A DNA stretch of 57,347 bases from Polytrichum commune (taxonomy: Eukaryota > Streptophyta > Polytrichopsida > Polytrichales > Polytrichaceae), in contig OX485808.1 in the NCBI GenBank assembly GCA_950295325.1, forward strand, positions 34,063,180 through 34,120,526, given 5' to 3'. Shown here in pieces: positions 11,179 to 21,422 of the stretch. The position numbers and the translations under genes were made by a program. The notes under the pieces are model-generated. The model was not told the origin of the DNA. It saw only the letters and a list, made by a program, of their open reading frames with translations, and searched no databases. Each line of letters begins with the position of its first letter. Position 1 is the first letter of the stretch.

Positions 11179-12872
11179 TATTGTCTTTTTTGTTTTGTAT
11201 GTTTTTGGTCTTTCGTATGTGTTTTTAGCTTTCCGGAGGCGTTTTTTGGTTATGTTTATTTTTTTCTTGTGTTTGTTTGTAAGGTTTATGCTTGTTGAGG
11301 TTTTACATTTTGTTTTGTTTTTTGTTTTGTTTGGTCCAAGGTATTAAGAAATGTTTTGTCTTTATTATTATTATTGTTTTTGATGTTGGGCGTTTGTGTA
11401 TTTTTAGGGTTTTTTGAGCCGTTGTTGTTTTGTTTTGGGTTGTCGCTCTTATTTTGTTTTGTTGTTGGCTTCGTTTGTGTGGAAGTATTGTGGGATGTTG
11501 TATTTGTAATTTTTTGTTGTTTGGGTTTGGGTGAGCTTTCTTTTGGCCTATCTTTGTTGTTTTTTTTGTTGTGTGTTTATTTTAGCACTGAGTAATATTA
11601 TGAGGTATAAGGTTAGAGTAGGAAGTTTTGGTGTTTTTATAGGGTTGTTTTTCTGCACATGTTTGGTTGGTTGTTTGATGAGGGTGGTGTATTTAGGTAA
11701 GTTTGTTTTTTTTTTTTTTCTTATTATCTTTTGTATTTTGTATGATTTTGGTTTTTTGTGTGTGCTTTTAGCTCTCCGGGGGCGTGGTTTCTTTATGTTT
11801 ATCTTTTCCTTGTATTTGTTTGTAAGGTTTAGGTTTGCTTTTTTTTGTGAGGTTTTAGTGTCTCCATTAAGTGTTGGTAGTAGGTGTAGGGAGGGTGTTT
11901 GGTTTATTGGAGGATTTTCTTGTTTTTTTTGGTTTGGGTTTCGTTGTTTGTTGTTGTTATGATTTTTTGTAGAGTTTAGGTTTGTTATATGACTTGGGTA
12001 TTTTGTGTTTCTTTGATGTATTTGTTTGTTGATATGTGTGTTTATGTATTGGTGTTTTCTATTTTTTTATTTTTTTATTTTGGTTACTTTGTTTTGGGCG
12101 AGGCCGGTAGGCCGAGCCCGTTTTAGGTGGTTTTTGTTTGTTTTTTGTGTTTGATATTTTTGTGTGTTTTTGTTATGATGTTGTGATGTAATTTTTGAAG
12201 GTAGTGTGATGGTGCTAGGGTTTGTATGTTTGTTTGTATGGTTTATTAAAGTAGTATAGGTTGTGTTAGGTGTGCTTGTTTGTTGTTTTTTTCTTCGTGT
12301 TATGTATGGTTTCACTTTTTTGTGTGCATTTGTAGTTTTGAGAGGGTATTTTTTTGTTATGTTTTTTTCTTTTTTACGGAGTTTTTTGGGTTTGTGTTTG
12401 TTTAACTTTGTGGTTTTGTGTGTTGTTTTGATTTTCATTTGTGTGAGGGCATTATGAGGGGTTTTTTCTTTATTGTCTTTTATGGTTTTGTGTGTTTGTG
12501 TTTGTTTAGATGTTTTTGGGTTTTTTTTGTTGTTTTGATGCTTTGGGTTATACATTTTGTATTGATTCATTTTTTGTTTTGTTTGTGTGAAGATATTAAG
12601 AAGTGTTTCCTTTTTATTGTTATTTGGGGTTTGCTTTAGGTTTATTAGGCTTGTTTTTGGTATGTCTATTTTGTTTTTTTGTTGTGTTAATGTTTGAACA
12701 ACAGTGTTTCCATATAGTATAATTAGTAGGTGTGGTGGGTATGTTTTGGGGTGGGGTTTTTTTCGCTTATGTTGTGTGTGTTCTTTATTATTTTTGGGTT
12801 TTATTTTGTTTGAGTTTGTGCATTGTTTGAGCCTATTCTTGTGTTTGTTTTGGTTGTGGGTGTGAGCCCAAA

Positions 12873-14901
12873 AGGGTGCCCACATTTAGTCTTAGACCCT
12901 TGAAACGTTAGTTGATGCACTTTGAAGTAGCATGTTACTTCACAAAAATATAAAAAGAGTGAAATGTTAGTCTTAGAAGTACCATGTTGTAAGAGGCTAG
13001 GATGTGAGTTGTTATTGTGTTTTTACCTTCGGAAGGATTTGAGTGAATGAGGATAGGTAAGGAGAACTTGGATTGAGTAGTTAGTGAGTAGGCTAGTACA
13101 AATGGATGGAGACAACCAAAGTGACTCAAGAGGCAAGTGCATTCGAATTGGGATGAATGGAGGATCACATGGAGCGCACAAGTGGACCACCTCATCATGG
13201 CCACTTAATGGGGAAGGCCCAAGGAAGAATGCAAGGTGGAGGATAAGCAAATTCTCAAAGCACCAATCAAATCACGAGTTAAGCATCGTGGTTTGAATTA
13301 AGTGGTGAGCGACGATTTGGGAAAGTAAGGGGAGAAAGTTATGGCGGCGGAAAGCGAAGGAGGCTAAGTTTGGGTTGAAGCATCCCAAGTTTGGTAAAGT
13401 GTGGTAGGTAGAAAACCAAGGCTAGTTAAATGTTCGAATTAGGATCCTTGTTGATCATTTGAGGGAGGAAGACTTAGAAGATAGGATTGGCGCCTACTAA
13501 GTAGGAGGAAATCTCAAGGGCTTATCGTAAGCCTTGAGGGTGCTCACCCCCTCAAGCTTACTATATAATCCCTCATTCTTCCCTCACTCATCCTCTCTTT
13601 CCTTTGTGCTCCAAGGCACCCCACGAGTTATAAGTGTGGGTGTGGGAAGCCATATTGGAGCACATGTGTGTGCTTAGTTTTTAGTTTGAGAGCCAAGGCT
13701 TGTTAGCCTTGAAGAGGGCTTGACCTCTTGGTAGAATTAGTGTTGACGTGAAGGATTTTAAAGTTAATTCATGATTCCAATTTGTGGTACTTAAAGTTCA
13801 TGTTTTGAATACACGTGGTTGCAAGTTCCATGTTTAAGAGTTGAGCACTTGATGTTGTGATGAGTGCAAAAATATACTTGTGTGGATTAGTTAGTCTTAG
13901 TGAAGTTAGGAAATTCTCTCTCCCCCTCTCCTCTCTAGGATTTTAGGATTTTAGGATTAGAGAAGAATTGTGTGATTAGAAAGGGGTTGTTAGTAGAATT
14001 AGGGAAATTAGGTAGGAAGATTAGTTAAGGGCTTGAATAATTAGTGAGGTAGTTGGGGATTACAACTACAAAGTTGTGGGTTCATGAAGGAGCTGGGTTT
14101 ATGAAGGAGCTGGGTTTGTTTAGTTAGAAAGAAAGGAGCTGGGTTTATGAAGGAGCTGGGTTTGTTTAGTTAGAAGCTAAGAAGCTGGGTTTATGAAGGA
14201 GCTGGGTTTATGAAGGAGCTAGGTTTATGTAATTAGAAAGTAAAGAGATGGGTTCATGAAGGAGCTTAGTAGATAGCCTACTTAATTAGCTCATAGACAA
14301 GTAGTTAGTTACATTATGCTAGTTAGTGTTATGTGTGGCTTTCACAAGTAAATGTATTTGAGATTGACTATAGAGAATAGTGTTTTTTTTTTCACTTGCA
14401 TCCTCTCTTTAAAAATAAACCACGTGCACAACTTAATGGAGAATGTGGAGCACTCTCGCGATGGCAAGACAAAGGAAGCAAAGACCAAAGGTGCGAGGGA
14501 GAGATTGACATAAGTCACATAAGTATTTCTTAATACTTAAAGGCTTATGTACGGTATGGAGACACCAAGTGAGACCTCTTATAGTAGCGATACGGAATAC
14601 ACAAGTGATAGTTCAAGTGGTAGTATAGAGTCAACGGCACGGACTCCATTTAGGAGAGGGATATCCTTAAGGGCTTGTGTAGCTAAAGCAGCCGGATGGA
14701 CGTTAGAAGCAAACAAAGACAAAATAGCACCCGAGCATAAGGAGGTTAAAATAACATAGTTAACTTGTGCATTCTCCACATACGTATTGAAATCGTACAT
14801 TGAGTTGTTAAAAGTGAAATTCCAGTTAAATCCAAGACCACTTGAAGGGTGAACCTTGCACTATGGACTCATCCAAGTCCAAATCCAATACCGCGGAGGA
14901 A
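12873..14901. mobile_element. 2.0-kb insertion in the LINE linker, LTR-like, flanked by a 12-bp direct repeat
   Basis: The base composition changes abruptly from T/G-rich LINE sequence at both ends. TGTGAGCCCAAA stands at 12861-12872 and again at 14902-14913, as a target duplication might. The body has a TATATAA box (about 13562) followed by a pyrimidine-rich leader, a purine-rich middle and a short serine/acid-rich open frame at 14547-14759, like the U3-R-leader-gag start of an LTR retrotransposon. Clear TG...CA ends, a primer-binding site and a 5-bp duplication are not seen, so the class is open. Twelve bases is long for an LTR-element duplication. Confidence 0.45.
14082..14270 (+). repeat. 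Short tandem repeat in the 2-kb insertion
   Basis: At least seven imperfect copies of a unit containing TATGAAGGAGCTGGGTTT, some alternating with TGTTTAGTTAGAA. It has no coding potential and appears confined to the insertion. Confidence 0.8.
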
Positions 14902-15476
14902 TGTGAGCCCAAACCCACTACTCGGACTACGGACGCTTAAGGGTGGGGGGTTTGGCCTCACAGTGGGTGAGGTCGGTGGGTCAGGCTCGTTTTAGGTTTT
15001 TGTTTTTTATTTTGTTTATTATTATATTTTTGAGGTTTCTTTGTTTCTTTGTTTGGTGTGTGTTATAGGGAGTTGAGGTGTTTGTCCTTTTGTGTTTAGT
15101 TGTGTGTTTTGTTTTTATGGTTGTGTTGATTGCATATGTTTTAAGTATGCATGCTATATCTTTTTTTATTATGATTATTATGATTTTTTATTATACTTTT
15201 GGTACTTCTTTGTTTGGGTATTGTTTTGCTTAGGTTTGTGTTTTGTGTATTTGTGGTTTTTGAGTTTTTATGTTTATATTTACTTTGTTCTTTGGCGAGG
15301 CCGGTTGGCCGAGCCCGTTTTGTTTTGTGTAAGTTCTTCCTAATTTTCTTTTGTTGTATGTTTTGGTGTTTGGTAGTTATCATTTTGTATATTTTTGTAT
15401 GTAGAGTGGGTTTTATTGAATTGGGTTGGTTTGTTGCTTTGGTTTTGTATATATGAGGGTGTATTTTTTTTGGTTG

Positions 15477-15810
15477 GTTATTGTTTTTTGGTTGATTTGG
15501 TATGCTTTGTTTTTGTTGATGTTTATGTTTATGTTTATGTTTTAATTTGTGTATGAATGCATTTAGGAATGGTTTGGTTTTATTTGTTGTTTTTGGTTGA
15601 TTTGGTGTGTTTTGTTTATGTTGATGTTGATGTTTTTGTTGTTGTTTTAGTTTATGTATTTGTGTGAGAGCATTTAGGAATGCTTTGGTTTTATTTGTTG
15701 TTTTTGGTTGGTTTGGTATGTTTTGTTTTTGTTTTTGTTGTTGTTTCGGTTTATGTATTTGTGTGAAAGCATTTATGAATGCTTTGGTTTTATTTGTTTT
15801 TATTTGGTTT
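15477..15810 (-). repeat. Tandem repeat of about 108 bp at the start of the LINE linker
   Basis: Three consecutive units keep the reading frame on the minus strand. Each encodes about 36 residues with the core TKAFLNALTQIHKLKQQQK followed by Q/H/K-rich sequence and PNQPKTTNK. A related NALTQMK stretch occurs in the open frame 12067-12885. Only 36 bp separate the open frame of this repeat from the ORF1 stop codon. It could be a basic RNA-binding linker or simply expanded low-complexity sequence. Confidence 0.7.
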
Positions 15811-15943
15811 GTTTCTTTATTGATAGCATTTCCAAATGCTATTGGATTGTCTTCTTGTCTTTTTCCTCTCCTTCTTTTCTTTTCTTGTTTTTTTGTGTAG
15901 GTACACATTTTTTGTGGGTAAGCTATGTGGTTGTTTTTCCAAT

Positions 15944-18121
15944 CTAGTTTTCCAATTGTGGTTGTGTTGGGGCTAGGATGGAGTCTAGCGCTTTTGTTGT
16001 CATGTTAACCGCTTGTGATGTGAGTGCTAGTTGTTTTCTGATTTCCGCCAGTTGTAGTTTGACATGTGTTGTCAGGTTTCGAGTGATTCTTTCTTCTCGT
16101 ACGTCTGCTTCTAAGGACACCTCTTTTTTGAAGTCTCCCATTTCCTTGTGTAATTCTACTGTGAGTTCTGTTTTGAGCTCGATTATGAGTTGTCCATTCC
16201 TTTTGTCCATGGCGGTTTCAACTAATGCATCAAGGTCGTCATGTGTGATCATGGTACTTTTCCCTTTGTTTTGTGGTGCATTGCGAGTTGCCTCAAGTGT
16301 ATCCGCAATTGCTGTGGATATGTCACAAAAACCAAGTTTTTCTTGTTCCTCCTTGGTGGGTGGTATTGCTCCTTGTAAGCTTTTTGGATGGGGCGTAAAG
16401 CTCACATGTTTGCCAAAGATTTCTACTGTCTTGCCTACCCATTGTCTATAGACAATGGCGTTGAGGCATTGTACATTGGCCGTGCCTTTGTGAAGGTCAC
16501 CTACTTGCCTTGGAAAGTAAAAAGATGCTACATTTAACCCTCCTAGAACTGCTTTGATGGAGTCCTTTGTATCTTCTATTTTCTTCATTTTGTGAAGACC
16601 ATAGAGGCACAACATGGTGGCATTCTTCTTCTTGATTTTGTCTTCTGTGAGTCCTTCTCCGCGGCTCCTTCTCTATGCTTTGGCTGCTTGTGGTGTGATT
16701 ACATGCATGAGTTCTTGTTTGTATGGAACAAGGTATTGAATGATTCTGTTTGCTTGTGTTGGCGTGGTTGAGATGAGCCATCCCCATGTTTCTTCTTTGA
16801 CCTTTTGCACGCTAGCAATCTCATAGTCATATCAACGTCTGAAACTCTCAATTAGAACATCTCTCTGTAGCTCACTAGAGGAGATGAGGTGTAGCTTGGG
16901 GTTTTCGATTTTTGTAGAAAGCAAAGTGTTTCTGGCTATTGAATCATAGCATTTGCAAATTTTTCCTAGCGTTTGGGTTTTGTCTAGTGTCAAGATAAAG
17001 GGGCGTAGCCCCTTAAGCATGCCAACTCCATCAACTTTAGGATGTTTGAGATGAATCTTAATGGTCCCCGTCCAGAACTTGATTTTGATGTTTTTCTCTT
17101 TCTCTTTGCATGGAATGTAAATGGGTTCCGCAAGTCCTATCCCCATTTCTATGCTCATACATGCTAGTCTAGTTGTTGTCATGGTGAGTATCTCATTATG
17201 AGTATAGTCTGTTGATGGTCTTTCAAAATAAACAGCTATGTGGTAATCGAAGGAAAGTCCAGTGCCTGGATCGACTTCTATTTCAATGGGTAATTGGGTT
17301 AAGTTGAAATGTTGCCCACCTTTCCCATCCGGCCTCTCTAGTGGGTAGAGTAGTTGCTTCACATGTGGAAATGCGATTTTGAAGGTTTGGCTCATCTCCT
17401 CAGCTTCTCCTTCAGATATGCCCATTTCGATGAGGTCTTCTTTCTTCATTGATGGCCTACAATCTTTGGGTTTTACCCCTTCATCAATAGCGAGCTTCTC
17501 CATAGCCACGATCCCAAGCCAGAAGTCTTTCGGTGTGTCTTTCAATCCGGTTGTAAGCTCTGTATTCTTCTTATGTTTGCTTGAGCTGCTTCCTTTCTTT
17601 GCTTCTTGTGTCCTCTTGGTTTGAGTAGTCTCTATCATCATTGTGTCTTTTGTGTCTTCCATGTTGGTATCAGTGGGGTTTCTCATGATGGCGTCATGTA
17701 CTGCTTTGCCTCTGTTTGCCATCTGTTGAACACAATAATTGTTAGTGTTTTGGTGGGTTTTTAGGTTAGTGCTTTTGTCTCCTCCTCCTTTTTGCGCGTG
17801 CAATTGGGCTTTGTAGAGGAGATTAAAGCTTTTATTTGTTTGGTTGCCTTGTTTTGTCATTTTATTTATGCAGGTTATGGTATTAGTTTTGGTTACTAGT
17901 TTGGGGTTGATTGGTTTAGTGTAGAGGTTTGAACATAATGCCTTGTTTAGTTTAGTGATGCTATTTGTTTGTTTTGGTTTTGTTCCTCTACCTCCCACTG
18001 ACGCTTGTAGTGGGGCTTTGTAGTAGAGGAGTTTGTGAGTTATGTGAGTAGTTGCATGGTTTGTTTTTGTTATAACATTTGTTTTCCTATCTATTGAAAG
18101 CAAAACAAAATGGATAAACAT
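15944..18121 (-). pseudogene. LINE ORF1 (putative RNA-binding protein) with two in-frame stops
   Basis: The frame runs continuously from 18121 to the stop at 15944, interrupted only by TGA (16832-16834) and TAG (16673-16675). The first 133 codons are low complexity and contain an imperfect duplication (LLYYKAPLQA / LLYKAQLHA), so the true start is probably the ATG at 17722 (MANRGK). The middle part is a compact domain (PKDFWLGIVAMEKLA..., LTQLPIEIEVDPGTGLSF, RPFILTLDKTQTLGKI). The last ~100 residues are charged and helical and could form a coiled coil. By position it corresponds to LINE ORF1 proteins, which bind element RNA and act as nucleic-acid chaperones; I recognise no named domain. It lies upstream of ORF2 on the same strand. 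Confidence 0.65.
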
Positions 18122-19967
18122 TTTTTGGAGAGGGGAGTAGCGTACCTTTGTTAGGTGAGTTACCTTTAGGCTGTTGTTGGTGCGAATTTTGAAGTTGGTG
18201 CTGCGCTGTTACTGTAAAGTTGTTGACGGTGTTTGATTAGTGAGGCGCTATGATGGGCGGCTGAGCTCTGGCCGTATGTCACTCGAAGAAGCAAAGTTAG
18301 TGTACTCAAAGCCAACCTTGATTAGTGTGAAGCCCGGCTATTGCATATCCTCTTGGACTGCCAACCACTCAGTCCAAGTCCCTTCAGCTCGCTCAGTTAT
18401 GGGCTACTTGGATTGCAACTCCGGGATCAACACACCTGTTTAAGTCGATGTTTGGTACACTTCCTTGCTTGGGCGGGGTGTGTGCAAGCTTAGCATATCT
18501 TGTTTGTTAGGTGTTCATGCATTTCCAAGTTACGGATCTGAGGTTGTGTTTCACTACCACACCACAAGTCCCCCAGCATGCTCAGTTTGGACTTTAGATC
18601 CGTTAGCTTGAATCTGCATTACCACCTTACAACAAGTGAGCTGGGTTGGCTTGCGTACCTCTGCTGGGGTTTATCTTGGCATATCGGAATCACCCTTCAT
18701 GCTTGGATGTGGCCCAGGCAGTCATGGGGTCATCAGTGCAGTGTGCGGAGTGTTGATGTAGGCTTCGCGAACGGTAGTCGTTCCAAAGAGATAAGCAACG
18801 CTCTATGGAGCGTACTGGAATCCCTTTCCGCTCTGTAACTACTGCCTAGGGCAGTATACGTTTGCACAACAGGATTTCGGCGGCCTTACAACCGACAGAG
18901 TCAATGGCAGAGGGAGCAGCTACGAAGGTTTCCAGTAAACCCAATCGACGGGTAGCATATCTTTGAAGGTCTGTGGCAATGCAAGCTTCGCAACACGACT
19001 TCAAAAACCTCCTAGTAGACAAAGTCACGGTGAAAACGATTGTGAATGCTTACCAGAGCTCAAGTTGGTGGACAGCAGGATTGCGGGTGCCTCCGAGTAG
19101 ACAGCTTCGATGGCGGAGGAACAACTCTGAAGGCCTTCGACGCTTCAGGTAGTTTCGAGAGCTGATCACCAGGCCAAGTCGATGGCAGTCAATCTTCGGA
19201 GGCCTCCTAGCAGACAAAGTCGACGATGGAGGAGATGACTTCGGAAGCCTCTCCAGCAGATCAGGTCTGTATCTGAGGGGACGGCTTCGGGCGCTATCCA
19301 ACGGACCGAACAATGTGGGGGGAATCTGGGATCTGCGGGGGAGCACTATAGCGATCAATTGAGTGTGATATCGGAGTGGGGGGGAAGCGATGAGTCTTAC
19401 TGGGTCACCACGCTGACTGCGCGATCCTCCCTGCAAGTTCACACAACACTCCACTTCGTTAGCAATCGGCACTTTATCACAACTAATCTTGGTCTATAGG
19501 GTTCTATCAGATCTGCGATGTCCTCCAGCATTCGGCGACGGTCCCCTGATGACGTCCTCGATCTGAGTCGACCTCCAACCTGTCGGCTCTCTCGGTGCTT
19601 CCTGCTGTCTTCCGGGATCGGTAGCGGGCATCGTCCCCCAGTACTCCAGTACTCCGAAGGCGGTCTCCGGGGATCTGCCTCTTCGACGATCCCTACTCCG
19701 ATGATACCGATCTACTTCTCCAGCGTTCCCCTGTTGTAATTTCCCCAAGCTGTTTCTTCGAGTGTTTGTGATCTGTGAGCGTATGTGTGGATCTAAACTT
19801 GCGGCATTGGGTTCACCCGGAGCGCAAAAGATTTTGCTCACAGCATGCTTATAGATCGTACGTTACCGTTGCTTCCTCCAGCCCTTCGAGCGGCTCTCAG
19901 AGCTCTCTCCTCATCTCCAAATCGGGAGATGAGACTACACACTAGACCCTACCCGCCTATATAACAG
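18122..19967. other. GC-richer, CpG-containing region, possible 5' leader/promoter of the LINE
   Basis: No convincing gene. Direct repeats are present: a segment with AAGTCCC...CAGC..GCTCAGTT near 18378 recurs near 18564, and between about 18880 and 19280 several degenerate units share GGCCTCC.AGCAGAC and AGTCGA.GGCGGAGGA. The open frames in this stretch look like by-products of the higher GC. Its position directly upstream of ORF1 on the minus strand would suit promoter monomers of the LINE, but nothing links it firmly to the element. A small hairpin (CTCATCTCC...GGGAGATGAG) sits near 19912-19932 and a TATATAA box near 19957. Confidence 0.4.
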
Positions 19968-19969
19968 TA

Positions 19970-20464
19970 ATCTCCCGCTTAAGTACGCACCCGTTCAAGC
20001 ACGCATCCCGGTTAAGTGCGCAATTTTTTGTGACAAAAATCAGGGTTCATATTTTATTGTTTGAACATGTCATGTAGAGTCATTTGTTGAGAATGCATGA
20101 ATTTTTCACACTTGACATTCACTGCCGGTTTGTTAATGTTTTGTTGAATCGTCTCAAACGATTGTCAGGGTTCATCATACATATGTTCAGCTTCCGTTTG
20201 AACATTGGACCAAACCAATTGTCGTCAATGTCAAGGACAGTTCTCTGTAGAGCTTCAATGCCTTTGAAGTCGGTAGCACTTTCATATTTAACAATGATTT
20301 CACATCATTGGGCTTCGGTCAAGCGGGTTGCCTTAGGTTTCATCCGTTTCCCGTTCTAATTCATTGAATCATAAGGTCTAGAAAGCGATATGAGTAAAGT
20401 ACACACCTACCAACTAAGTGCGCACCCACAGCTCCAGTTCAAAGTGCATACTTAAGCGGGAGAT
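19970..20464. mobile_element. TA-flanked MITE with decayed transposase-like remnant
   Basis: Terminal inverted repeats begin ATCTCCCGCTTAAGTACGCA on the left and end in its near-perfect complement on the right (one mismatch in about 21 bp). TA stands on each side (19968-19969 and 20465-20466). Subterminal repeats of AAGTRYGCAC follow both ends, as transposase-binding sites often do. On the minus strand a broken frame reads MKPKATRLTEAQ, stop, CEIIVKYESA, which resembles the first helices of a CENP-B/pogo-type helix-turn-helix. Together these suggest a deletion derivative of a Tc1/mariner-superfamily (pogo-like) transposon. TIRs and TA are seen directly; the family name is inference. Confidence 0.7.
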
Positions 20465-21422
20465 TATTGGATCCCCATCTTCCTCGATGAACCCGCTTCG
20501 GGTTAACATATGAGCTTGCAACTATGATGAAGGTGAAGTATCCTTCATTTACGCTAGCTAGGTTGGCATCATCTCTCTCCCTCCCTCTTCTTTTTCTCAA
20601 ACCTTTTACTTAGCTAAACCCTAACTTAGATGATGTTCTAAGACCACCCTTTATTGGCTCTGTCTATAGGACAGAGACTATGCGTCAAGTTTTATGTTTC
20701 AATTTGAGCAAATTTCCTAACTACTTTGCGTTCACACTTGAACGTTACTTGTTCAAAGTAACTAATTTTAAAAGTGCCTAAATTCATGGAAAATTAATTT
20801 TGTTGGGTGTCCAAAAACAATAACATTCAAAAAATTCATGGAAAATTAATTTCGTTGGGTGTCTACAAACAATAATATTCAAGTAATGTCAAAATATTTT
20901 AAAAGTGCCTAAATTCATGGAAATTTAATTAAAGAATGTTAGTTATAGAAAATATTTAGGTTAATTAAAGCCTCCAAAGATGAAATTAGGAAAACCATTT
21001 ATAATTCATAAAAATGAATTGGATGAATGTTTATATTATTTTAAATGATTTTTGTAATATATTTTAAAATAATTATACATTCAATTTTTATGCATTCAAC
21101 TTTTATAATTATGCATTCAACTTTTATAAGTATATATTCAACTTTTAGATAATTATTGTTAATTATTGTTAATTGTATATTTTAGAGGACCAAATTTAAA
21201 ATCACTATAGTTAAGATATTTGAACTACTAGTTGAAAGAGAGCCTCAACTCATAGTAATTTAAAGTATATAAGCTCTAAGGTTTGGTGAAATATGCCTAT
21301 CAAATTTCATTATTGTAAAAACCACTTTCACATCTTCTATTCTTGTGTCTACAATATTTTTCTTTCTTGATTTTGTTCCATGTTGTAAGTCTCTCTCTCC
21401 TATCCATAATTTAAATATTGTT

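Larger units (their letters stand above)
11022..15316 (-). repeat. Four repeated modules with GC-rich palindromes in the LINE linker
   Basis: Near-palindromes GGGC-GAGGCC-GGTA-GGC(C/T)GAGCCC occur at 11022-11045, 12096-12119 and 15293-15316, with a degenerate copy at 14965-14989. In the sense strand each encodes RA(R/Q)PTGLA and folds as a stem with a 4-base loop. Around each lies homologous T/G-rich sequence: 11870-12125 aligns by eye with 10805-11060, including a decayed version of the 2A-coding stretch, and 12700-12870 is a third copy (HLLIILYGNT in place of HLLLLLSGDIET). So the 2A leader region has been duplicated in tandem upstream of ORF2. Open frames at 12067-12885 and 15141-15908 on the minus strand are basic and low complexity and are probably remnants of these modules. 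Confidence 0.7.
3251..18121 (-). mobile_element. Large non-LTR retrotransposon (LINE) with 2A-APE-RT-RNase H ORF2
   Basis: Minus-strand element with, 5' to 3': ORF1 (18121-15944), a long low-complexity linker containing repeated GC-rich palindromes (about 15.9-11.2 kb), ORF2 (11178-3774), a 3' UTR of about 460 bp and an (ATC)n tail. No LTRs are seen. ORF2 carries an APE-type endonuclease, a YADD reverse transcriptase, RNase H and a cysteine/histidine motif. Without the 2-kb insertion at 12873-14901 the element is still near 12.8 kb, large for a LINE. The sense strand is strikingly poor in G (the plus strand reads as T/G-rich throughout). The 5' boundary is uncertain and may extend to about 19.9 kb. 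The architecture resembles the trypanosome L1Tc/ingi group more than the L1 or RTE elements usual in plants; I infer this from domain order, not from a tree. Confidence 0.85.

Noticed and set aside
9287-12639. Many plus-strand open frames rich in V, F, L and C (for example 9698-10354 and 11531-11962) that look like membrane proteins
   Set aside because: They are antisense shadows of the A/C-rich LINE sense strand; T/G-rich DNA read forwards always gives hydrophobic residues. No conserved motif is present.
8557-16834. Idea that TGA and TAG are read through or corrected (suppression, recoding or U-to-C RNA editing) because all in-frame stops are of these two types
   Set aside because: U-to-C editing is known from organelles of some land plants, not from nuclear transposons, and the host genes here end normally in TGA. 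Mutation of methylated cytosines is the simpler explanation.
19050-19841. Overlapping open frames in the GC-rich region on both strands
   Set aside because: They arise from high GC and degenerate repeats; no splice pattern or recognisable domain.
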